From a virus, in IMG/VR virus record IMGVR_UViG_3300002835_000288, positions 1 through 49,979 of that record: a stretch of 49,979 nucleotides of DNA, one strand, 5' to 3'. Numbering within the stretch: the first letter of the stretch is position 1; every line of letters starts with the position of its first letter. This document shows, piece by piece, positions 1-8,900 of the stretch. The notes under the pieces were generated by a model. That model did no database searches and was not told where the DNA came from. It was given only the letters and a program-made list of their open reading frames with translations. A program made the translations under genes and the position numbers.

Positions 1-3000
1 GTACAGGGTGAGCAGGGCTTCCAAGGTCATCAAGGTGAGCAAGGCGTTCAAGGTGCACAAGGTCATCAAGGCGAACAAGGTTATCAAGGTTATCAAGGGC
101 ATCAAGGCGAACAAGGCTTCCAAGGTGTTCAGGGTTCACAAGGTCAACAAGGTTCACAAGGTCAACAAGGCGAGCAAGGTTTCCAAGGCGTGCAAGGTGC
201 ACAAGGCTTCCAAGGTCATCAGGGTGAGCAGGGAGCACAAGGTTTCCAAGGCGTTCAAGGTGCTCAGGGATATCAAGGTGAGCAGGGTTTTCAAGGTCAT
301 CAAGGCGAGCAAGGTTTCCAAGGTCGCCAAGGTGAACAGGGCGTTCAAGGTTCTCAAGGACGTCAGGGTGAGCAAGGTTTCCAAGGCGTTCAGGGTGAAC
401 AGGGTTCACAAGGCTATCAAGGTTTCCAAGGTGAGCAAGGCTTCCAGGGTGTTCAGGGTGAACAAGGATCTCAAGGCTTCCAAGGCGTTCAAGGCTCTCA
501 AGGTTATCAAGGACGTGATGGTAACTTTGGCGGCGCAACGTTTGACTATACGTTTAGCAATAGCACCGCAAACACTGATCCTGGAACTGGATTCTTAAGA
601 TTAAACAATTCTGATCCAACACTTGCATCAAAACTTTATATTGATAATCTTGATGACAACACATCAAATGCTTATAACTTCTTAGTCACAATTGACGACT
701 CAACATCAGTCATCAAAGGACATTTTAGACTTACAAGCAAGTTTGATGATAATAATTTTGTTCTTTATACAATCACCTCACTTAAGACGCACAACAATTA
801 CTTTGAAGTAGATTGTGGATACGTTTCAGGTGGTGAATCATCATTCAGTAACAATGATGATGTATTGATTACATTCGCACGTACTGGCGATCAAGGCGAT
901 CAAGGTCCTCAAGGTTATCAAGGTGTCCAGGGCGCTCAAGGTTCACAAGGTGTACAAGGTCATCAAGGCGTACAAGGTGAGCAAGGATTCCAAGGTGTTC
1001 AAGGTAATCAAGGACACCAAGGTGAACAAGGTGCTCAAGGTTATCAAGGACAACAAGGTTTCCAAGGTGTGCAGGGTGAACAAGGCGCGCAAGGCTTTCA
1101 AGGTGTTCAAGGTAATCAAGGACAACAGGGTTCACAAGGTCAACAGGGTGAGCAGGGAGCACAAGGTTTCCAAGGTGTCCAAGGCGCTCAAGGTGTTCAA
1201 GGAGATCAAGGTCATCAAGGCTTCCAAGGCGAACAAGGATTCCAAGGTGTACAGGGTCATCAAGGAGTTCAAGGCGAGCAGGGTTCACAAGGCTTCCAAG
1301 GTGAGCAAGGTCATCAAGGTCATCAGGGCGAGCAGGGCTTCCAAGGTGAGCAAGGTGCGCAAGGTTATCAAGGTGTACAGGGTTCTCAGGGACGTCAAGG
1401 TGAACAAGGATCTCAAGGCTTCCAAGGCGTTCAAGGCTCTCAAGGTGTTCAAGGTCATCAAGGTCATCAGGGCGAGCAGGGCTTCCAAGGTGAGCAAGGT
1501 GCACAAGGATTCCAAGGAGTTCAAGGTGACCAGGGTCATCAGGGTGTACAAGGAGCACAAGGTCGTCAAGGCGAACAAGGCTATCAAGGAGTTCAAGGGC
1601 ACCAAGGTGTACAAGGTGAACAGGGCTATCAAGGTGTCCAAGGGCATCAAGGTGTACAAGGTGAACAAGGCTACCAAGGCGAGCAAGGATTCCAAGGTGT
1701 CCAGGGTGTACAAGGAGCACAAGGTGAACAAGGCGCTCAAGGATTCCAAGGCGTTCAAGGCGCTCAAGGAGTTCAGGGTCATCAAGGCGTACAAGGTGAA
1801 CAAGGAGCACAAGGCTTCCAAGGTGTACAGGGTGAACAAGGCGCTCAAGGTCGCGATGGCAACTTTGGTGGTGCAACCTTTGATTACACCTTCAGCAATA
1901 ATACAGCAAATACAGATCCTGGAACTGGCTTCTTAAAATTCAGTAATGGCGATTTAACGCTTGCGAATAAATTGTATATCGACTATCTCGATGACAATAG
2001 TGCAAATGTTTATAATTTCTTAGCAACTGTAGACGATTCAACATCAACAATTAAAGGTCACTTTAGAGTTACGAACAAGTTCGACTCTAACGACTTTGCA
2101 TTGTTTACAATTTCTGCATTAGCAATACATGGTACATATTTCGAAGTAGATTGCTCTTACGTTTCAGGTGCAAGCACATCGTTTAGTAATAATGAAGATG
2201 TGTTAATTACATTTGCTCGCACTGGCGATCGTGGTGATGTTGGTCCTCAAGGCTTCCAAGGCGTTCAAGGTCAGCAGGGTTATCAAGGAGTTCAAGGTCA
2301 TCAAGGCGTTCAAGGTGAACAGGGTTATCAAGGCGTTCAAGGTCATCAGGGAGTTCAGGGTCATCAAGGCGAACAGGGTTCACAAGGATTCCAAGGCATT
2401 CAAGGTGAACAGGGAGCACAAGGTTTCCAAGGTCGTCAAGGCGAACAAGGGACTATAGGTGCTCAGGGCGAGCAGGGCTCACAAGGATTCCAAGGATTCC
2501 AAGGTGTACAAGGGGCACAAGGTCGCCAAGGCGAACAAGGTGTGCAGGGCGATCAAGGTCATCAAGGCGTACAAGGCGCACAAGGTCGTCAAGGCGAACA
2601 AGGTCATCAAGGTGTTCAAGGCGAGCAGGGCGATCAAGGTCATCAAGGTGTACAAGGCGCACAAGGTCGTCAGGGTGAACAAGGTCATCAAGGTGTTCAA
2701 GGCGAGCAGGGCGCTCAAGGCTTCCAAGGCGTTCAAGGCGCTCAAGGAGTTCAGGGTCATCAAGGCGTACAAGGTGAACAGGGAGCACAAGGTTTCCAAG
2801 GGCATCAAGGTGAAGTTGGCGCTCAAGGTTCACAGGGCATTCAAGGTGCACAAGGATCTCAAGGTCAACAAGGCACTCAAGGTTATCAAGGACAGCAAGG
2901 TTTCCAAGGTGTCCAAGGTCATCAAGGTTTTCAAGGTGTTCAAGGTGAACAGGGTCCACAAGGAGAGCAAGGCTTCCAAGGTGTACAAGGTTCACAAGGA

Positions 3001-5019
3001 CAACAGGGTGAACAAGGCGCTCAAGGATACCAAGGCGAGCAAGGTTTCCAAGGTGTACAGGGTTCTCAGGGACGTCAAGGTGAGCAGGGTTCACAAGGTT
3101 ATCAAGGTGAACAGGGCTTCCAAGGTCATCAAGGTGAACAAGGATTCCAGGGTTTCCAAGGTGTACAAGGTGAACAAGGATTCCAGGGCGTACAGGGTGC
3201 ACAGGGTCGTCAAGGCGAGCAAGGTTTCCAAGGTATACAGGGCGCTCAAGGACGTCAGGGTGATCAAGGTTATCAAGGTGAGCAAGGCTTCCAAGGTCAT
3301 CAAGGCGAACAAGGCTTCCAAGGTGTTCAAGGTGCTCAAGGGCACCAAGGTGAACAAGGTTCTCAAGGCTTCCAAGGTGTACAAGGTGAACAAGGATTCC
3401 AGGGCGTACAGGGTGCACAGGGTCGTCAAGGCGAGCAAGGTTTCCAAGGCGTACAAGGTGAACAAGGTGCTCAAGGTTTCCAAGGCGTTCAGGGTACTCT
3501 TGGCGCTCAAGGTGAACAGGGTTTCCAAGGCGTGCAAGGTGCGCAAGGATTCCAAGGCGCTCAAGGTTTCCAAGGTGAGCAAGGTGCTCAAGGTTTCCAA
3601 GGCGTACAAGGCGCTCAAGGCGAGCAAGGATTCCAAGGTCGCCAAGGCGAACAAGGTTATCAAGGCGTACAAGGTAATCAGGGCGTTCAAGGTGAACAGG
3701 GTTATCAAGGTATTCCTGGACCAATTGCTGGACAAAATACTGAAATCATCTTCAATGATCAAGATGAACCAGCTGGTTCTGCAAACCTAAGATTTAATCT
3801 AGCATCAAATACCTTTACAACATACAATGCTAATATTACTGGAACACTTACAACAAAGAATATTGTTCCAGAAGCAAATGTTGCTTATGATCTCGGTACA
3901 ACCACAAATCGTTTCCGCGATCTATATCTAAGCAACAATACAATTTTCCTTGGTGATGCTGCAATCAGCAGTGCCAATGGCAACGTTGCAACGAATGGTA
4001 TCTTTGCTAATGTAGTTTATATTGGTCAAGATAATCTAAATCTAGAATCTTACATTTCAAACGCTTACAATCAAGCAAATGCTGCTTATCTACAAGCCAA
4101 CAATGCTTACGGTGAAGCAAATCTAAAACTTAATATTGCTGGCGGCACAATTACTGGCAGCTTGGTTGTTCAAGGTAATCTTGAAGTTCTTGGTGACAGC
4201 ACAACGTTGAATGTTCAAACATTGCTTGTTGAAGACAATGAAATTGTTCTCAATTCAAATGTAACTGGTGCACCATCACTCAATGCGAGCGTCATAGTTA
4301 ATCGTGGTGATTCGCCAGATACCTTCTTGCGTTGGAATGAGAATACAGACAAGTGGGGTTATAGCGACGACGGTACTGCGTTCCAGTCATTCGATGGAAT
4401 TAAGACTCAAGCAAACTCTGCTCGTGATCAGGCAAATACTGCTACGACAGCAGCAGGCAATGCATACAATCAAGCAAATGCTGCATATCTTCAAGCAAAT
4501 AATGCATACGATAAAGCCAATGCGCCAATTACGATTAAAGAAGTTTATGCAGGCAACAATACTGTTGTTAATACATTTAGCAACATCAATACGATTCAGT
4601 TCGACGCTGATTCGGGAATGGCTGTTGTTGATGAAACAAGTAACACCGTCACTATTCAACTTAACAGTACGTTCAAAAACTGGCAAGTAAATGGCGTCAA
4701 TCAACTAGTTGCTTCTGGTCTTGATACTGTTAACTTGATTTCTGGTGATAACATCATTATCACTGGCAATGGTAATTCGACACCACAAAGTGTAACGTTC
4801 AGCGTACCACTTGCAAATACAACAACGACGCAAGTCTTGTTCAATAACAGTGGTGTCTTTGGTGGTACTGCAAACTTAACTTATACATTAGCAAGCAATA
4901 CTTTGTCGACACATAAACTTGCTGCGGCAAATGTTCAATTTAAGAATTCAACAGGAACAGTAGTTGCATATCAATACTATAATGATTCTTCGGACAGCAT
5001 TGATACGATATTTGTTTAA
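1..5019 (+). CDS. Giant collagen-like phage tail fibre protein, 5' partial
   Basis: The frame is open from base 1, so the start lies left of the window; about 1,672 residues are visible. Most of the chain is Gly-X-Gln triplets (for example GEQGFQGVQGAQG), expected to form a trimeric collagen-like stalk. Two globular inserts of about 120 residues interrupt it, at roughly 520-891 and 1850-2232, each ending in RTGD. The last ~430 residues (from about 3718) are non-collagenous. They hold a tail-fibre motif (DLGTTTNRFRDLYLSNNTI) and Ala/Asn heptad-like stretches (YNQANAAYLQANNAY) that look like a coiled or fibrous trimerisation region. I see no Gly-X-Lys triplet in the visible collagen tracts, unlike several sister fibres. 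It is likely a tail fibre or whisker, since it lies in the fibre module upstream of the neck genes. The exact virion position is unknown. Confidence 0.85.
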   Translation, partial: VQGEQGFQGHQGEQGVQGAQGHQGEQGYQGYQGHQGEQGFQGVQGSQGQQGSQGQQGEQGFQGVQGAQGFQGHQGEQGAQGFQGVQGAQGYQGEQGFQGHQGEQGFQGRQGEQGVQGSQGRQGEQGFQGVQGEQGSQGYQGFQGEQGFQGVQGEQGSQGFQGVQGSQGYQGRDGNFGGATFDYTFSNSTANTDPGTGFLRLNNSDPTLASKLYIDNLDDNTSNAYNFLVTIDDSTSVIKGHFRLTSKFDDNNFVLYTITSLKTHNNYFEVDCGYVSGGESSFSNNDDVLITFARTGDQGDQGPQGYQGVQGAQGSQGVQGHQGVQGEQGFQGVQGNQGHQGEQGAQGYQGQQGFQGVQGEQGAQGFQGVQGNQGQQGSQGQQGEQGAQGFQGVQGAQGVQGDQGHQGFQGEQGFQGVQGHQGVQGEQGSQGFQGEQGHQGHQGEQGFQGEQGAQGYQGVQGSQGRQGEQGSQGFQGVQGSQGVQGHQGHQGEQGFQGEQGAQGFQGVQGDQGHQGVQGAQGRQGEQGYQGVQGHQGVQGEQGYQGVQGHQGVQGEQGYQGEQGFQGVQGVQGAQGEQGAQGFQGVQGAQGVQGHQGVQGEQGAQGFQGVQGEQGAQGRDGNFGGATFDYTFSNNTANTDPGTGFLKFSNGDLTLANKLYIDYLDDNSANVYNFLATVDDSTSTIKGHFRVTNKFDSNDFALFTISALAIHGTYFEVDCSYVSGASTSFSNNEDVLITFARTGDRGDVGPQGFQGVQGQQGYQGVQGHQGVQGEQGYQGVQGHQGVQGHQGEQGSQGFQGIQGEQGAQGFQGRQGEQGTIGAQGEQGSQGFQGFQGVQGAQGRQGEQGVQGDQGHQGVQGAQGRQGEQGHQGVQGEQGDQGHQGVQGAQGRQGEQGHQGVQGEQGAQGFQGVQGAQGVQGHQGVQGEQGAQGFQGHQGEVGAQGSQGIQGAQGSQGQQGTQGYQGQQGFQGVQGHQGFQGVQGEQGPQGEQGFQGVQGSQGQQGEQGAQGYQGEQGFQGVQGSQGRQGEQGSQGYQGEQGFQGHQGEQGFQGFQGVQGEQGFQGVQGAQGRQGEQGFQGIQGAQGRQGDQGYQGEQGFQGHQGEQGFQGVQGAQGHQGEQGSQGFQGVQGEQGFQGVQGAQGRQGEQGFQGVQGEQGAQGFQGVQGTLGAQGEQGFQGVQGAQGFQGAQGFQGEQGAQGFQGVQGAQGEQGFQGRQGEQGYQGVQGNQGVQGEQGYQGIPGPIAGQNTEIIFNDQDEPAGSANLRFNLASNTFTTYNANITGTLTTKNIVPEANVAYDLGTTTNRFRDLYLSNNTIFLGDAAISSANGNVATNGIFANVVYIGQDNLNLESYISNAYNQANAAYLQANNAYGEANLKLNIAGGTITGSLVVQGNLEVLGDSTTLNVQTLLVEDNEIVLNSNVTGAPSLNASVIVNRGDSPDTFLRWNENTDKWGYSDDGTAFQSFDGIKTQANSARDQANTATTAAGNAYNQANAAYLQANNAYDKANAPITIKEVYAGNNTVVNTFSNINTIQFDADSGMAVVDETSNTVTIQLNSTFKNWQVNGVNQLVASGLDTVNLISGDNIIITGNGNSTPQSVTFSVPLANTTTTQVLFNNSGVFGGTANLTYTLASNTLSTHKLAAANVQFKNSTGTVVAYQYYNDSSDSIDTIFV

Positions 5020-5021
5020 TT

Positions 5022-5915
5022 ATGACTAGATCATCCAGTTTAAAAAGTGACGGAACTCTTTACAGTGTAGGTTCTTTTGATGAAGTTTCGCAAAGCACAA
5101 TCAGTGAAAGTGAGACAGCAATCAAATCAAATGAGTTTGATGAAATTACAATTAGTCCATTAACAAATGGTTTAGTAAAACGTCAAACGCGAGATGGTAA
5201 ATTATTGGTTGCAAATGAATTTGATGAGATCACGAAAGCAAGTGTGACGGACAGTTTATTTTTACATTTAGACACTGCTGAAGATGCGTCATATTCAGGA
5301 AGTGGTAGCACTTGGTATGATTTAAGTGGTAATGGAAGAAATGCGACTTTATACAGTACGCCAACATTTAAAAACGAAAATGGTGGCGTATTAAATTTTG
5401 ATGACGATTCTGGTGAGTATGCAGAAACTGCGAATGTACCAGATCTAAATACCTGGACTGTAGAAACTTGGGTAAAATTTACTGCTGCAATTGGCTCAAA
5501 GGTTACAGCAATTGTATGTAATCAATTTAATAATTTATCGAATAAACTAAATTATTCAATTGGAACAAATAACGCACCAAGCAACTATAATATTACAGCA
5601 GGATTTTTCGATGGTGCCTGGCATAACGTAACAGGGTTTGCAGCAAGCACTAACACTTGGTATCATTTTGTGGGAACTTATACAGGAACAGTTTTAAAAT
5701 TTTATGTAAATGGCTCTGAAAATGGTACACTAAATTATACAGGAACGTCATCTTCTGGTGGTACGGTGCGTATTGCAAGAAGATGGGATGGTACTGCAAT
5801 TAAGGGAAATTTAATTGACGGCGACGTTCCTCTTGTGCGAATATACAGCAGAGCATTAAATGCAGCAGAAGTTTTACAAAATTATAATGCAACAAAGTCC
5901 AGATATGGACTTTAA
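5022..5915 (+). CDS. LamG/concanavalin-like lectin-fold structural protein
   Basis: A 297-residue protein starting two bases after the preceding stop, so probably translationally coupled. The N-terminal ~85 residues contain FDE repeats (SFDEVS, NEFDEIT twice), a pattern I associate with marine T4-like phage structural proteins. Residues ~85-295 resemble a LamG-type jelly-roll: WYDLSGNGRNATL near the start, the TWTVETWVKF strand, TWYHFVGTYTG, and the closing LVRIYSRALNAAEVLQNY. This domain commonly binds carbohydrate, so a receptor-binding or fibre-tip role is plausible. Its position directly behind a giant fibre gene supports that, but the ligand cannot be read from the sequence. Confidence 0.8.
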   Translation: MTRSSSLKSDGTLYSVGSFDEVSQSTISESETAIKSNEFDEITISPLTNGLVKRQTRDGKLLVANEFDEITKASVTDSLFLHLDTAEDASYSGSGSTWYDLSGNGRNATLYSTPTFKNENGGVLNFDDDSGEYAETANVPDLNTWTVETWVKFTAAIGSKVTAIVCNQFNNLSNKLNYSIGTNNAPSNYNITAGFFDGAWHNVTGFAASTNTWYHFVGTYTGTVLKFYVNGSENGTLNYTGTSSSGGTVRIARRWDGTAIKGNLIDGDVPLVRIYSRALNAAEVLQNYNATKSRYGL

Positions 5916-5920
5916 AGTAA

Positions 5921-5928
5921 AATAAATA
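5921..5928 (+). promoter_or_regulatory. Putative T4-type late promoter (AATAAATA)
   Basis: AATAAATA fits the NATAAATA late-promoter motif of T4-like phages and sits 30 bases upstream of the ATG at 5959, in a 43-base gap. It would start a new late transcript for the second giant fibre cassette. Confidence 0.6.
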
Positions 5929-5958
5929 CCTAATAATCATTTGGGCAGAATTTAAGAA

Positions 5959-8900
5959 ATGGCAAAATTACAAGGTAATACAAGAATTTATGGTAACGTT
6001 ACCGTAGATACAGCAGTCATTGCCCAAACAGTTAATGCTGATGCCGTTTTTGTACAAGGTACAAATTTAGAAGCTCGTCTTACTAATACAGAATCACGCG
6101 CAAATAGTGCGCTAAACAATCTTTCATTTAGAAACGTAGCAAATACCACTGCATCAATCAGTCCAGCATCAAATAACGATACATTAAAAATCGTTGGCGA
6201 TCCAGCTGGCGTTTCTATCGTTACAGTTTCAGGTAATACTGTAAGCATCTTCACACCAACCGTTGGTGGTGCACAAGGTGAACAGGGTGCACAAGGTTTC
6301 CAAGGTCATCAAGGTGAGCAAGGTCGCCAAGGCGAACAAGGCTCGCAAGGTTTCCAAGGTCATCAAGGTGAGCAAGGTTATCAAGGGCATCAAGGTGAAC
6401 AGGGCGTTCAAGGTGAACAAGGCGCTCAAGGTTTCCAAGGCGTTCAAGGCGCTCAAGGAGTTCAGGGTCATCAAGGCGTACAAGGTGAACAAGGAGCACA
6501 GGGTTTCCAAGGTGTACAGGGTGAACAAGGCTCACAGGGTCATCAAGGGCATCAAGGTGAGCAGGGCTTCCAAGGATTCCAAGGCGTACAGGGTGAACAA
6601 GGCTCTCAGGGTTTTCAAGGTCGCCAAGGCGAACAAGGCTCGCAAGGTTTCCAAGGTCATCAGGGTGAACAGGGATACCAAGGTTTCCAAGGCGAACAGG
6701 GTGTACAAGGTGAACAGGGTTCTCAAGGCTTCCAAGGCGTTCAAGGTCATCAAGGCGTACAGGGCACAATAGGCGCCCAAGGTGAGCAAGGTTCACAAGG
6801 TGTTCAAGGAGCACAAGGTTCACAGGGTCATCAGGGTGAGCAAGGATTCCAGGGTCATCAAGGCGTTCAAGGAGCACAAGGTCGTCAGGGTGAACAAGGT
6901 CATCAAGGTGTTCAAGGCGCTCAAGGCTTCCAAGGTGAGCAAGGTCATCAAGGGCGTCAAGGCGAGCAGGGATCTCAAGGCTTCCAAGGACACCAAGGTG
7001 AACAAGGATTCCAGGGTGTACAGGGCGATCAAGGGCATCAAGGTCAACAAGGCGCTCAAGGTGTACAGGGCGAACAGGGTGCACAAGGTTTCCAAGGTCA
7101 TCAAGGTGAGCAAGGAGCACAGGGCTTTCAGGGTGTACAAGGAGCACAGGGCATTCAGGGTGAGCAAGGTTCGCAAGGTTTCCAAGGCGAGCAGGGTTCA
7201 CAAGGTTTCCAAGGCGTTCAAGGTGAACAAGGTTCACAGGGCTTTCAAGGTGTGCAGGGTGAACAAGGTTCACAGGGCTTTCAAGGTGTTCAAGGTAATC
7301 AGGGTGTACAAGGTACAACTGGCGCCAAGGGTGAAACTGGAGAATTTGGTGGCGCATCGTTTGAATATGAATTTAGAACACAAACAAACGATCCAGCAAA
7401 TTTAGGAAATGGATTAGTACAGTTCAATGTAAATCCATTTAATACTGCTAATACACTTTATATAAGTTTCTTAGATCAAAATTCTCAAAATGTCTTTAAT
7501 TTCTTACAAACGATTGACGATTCAACGTCAACAATTAAAGGTACATTCAAGATTGCAAACACTGCAAATGTAAGTGAATTTGCTTTCTTTAGTATTAATG
7601 GTACACACATACATGATGATGACCATTTCAATGTGCCTGTTGCTTGGACAAGTGGTATTAACAATCTTGCCAATACAACTGCTGTAACACTTTCATTTGT
7701 TCGTACTGGCGATCGTGGCGATAAGGGCGAGCAAGGCTATCAAGGCGTACAAGGTCATCAAGGCGTACAGGGTGATGTTGGTGCACAAGGTGCTCAGGGC
7801 GTACAAGGTGAACAAGGTGCACAGGGTTTCCAAGGTGTTCAAGGTGAACAAGGTTCACAGGGCTTCCAAGGTTTCCAAGGCGAGCAGGGTCATCAAGGAC
7901 GTCAAGGTGAACAAGGCTCACAAGGCTTCCAAGGAGTACAGGGCGCACAAGGCGTTCAGGGCGAGCAAGGTTCACAAGGTCATCAAGGTTTCCAAGGAGC
8001 TCAAGGTGTTCAAGGCGATCAAGGTCATCAGGGTCATCAGGGCGAACAGGGTCATCAAGGCACTCAAGGTGAGCAAGGATTCCAGGGTCATCAAGGCGTT
8101 CAAGGAGCACAAGGTCGTCAGGGTGAACAAGGTCATCAAGGTGTTCAAGGCGCTCAAGGCTTCCAAGGTGAGCAAGGTCATCAAGGGCGTCAAGGCGAAC
8201 AGGGCTTCCAAGGACACCAAGGCGAGCAAGGATTTCAGGGTGTACAAGGTACAACTGGAGCACAGGGTGAGCAAGGCGTTCAAGGCGCTGTAGGTGCTCA
8301 AGGCGCACAAGGTGAACAGGGATCGCAAGGTCATCAAGGTTTCCAAGGTGAACAGGGCGTTCAGGGCGCACAAGGTCATCAAGGCGTTCAAGGAGCACAA
8401 GGTCGTCAGGGTGAACAAGGTCATCAAGGTGTTCAAGGCGCTCAGGGACGTCAAGGTGAACAAGGTCATCAAGGTACTCAGGGCGAGCAAGGATTTCAAG
8501 GTCATCAGGGTGAACAAGGTCATCAAGGCACACAAGGCGAGCAGGGTCATCAAGGTACTCAAGGTGAACAAGGCTTCCAAGGTGCAGTAGGCGCACAAGG
8601 CGCACAAGGTGAACAGGGATCGCAAGGTCATCAAGGTTTCCAAGGTGAACAGGGTGTTCAAGGCGCACAAGGTGCTCAAGGTTTCCAAGGCGTTCAAGGT
8701 ACTCTTGGTGCACAAGGTGAACAGGGTGCTCAAGGTTTCCAAGGAGTGCAGGGCGCACAAGGTTCACAAGGTCATCAAGGTGAGCAAGGCGTTCAGGGTT
8801 CGCAGGGTCATCAAGGACACCAAGGTGAACAGGGATACCAAGGCTTCCAAGGTGAGCAAGGTGTTCAGGGTGCTGTAGGCGAACAAGGCGCTCAGGGTGT

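Noticed and set aside
190-5019. GTG at 190 as the start of the first fibre gene
   Set aside because: The same frame is open and collagen-like back to base 1, so the gene simply continues out of the window.
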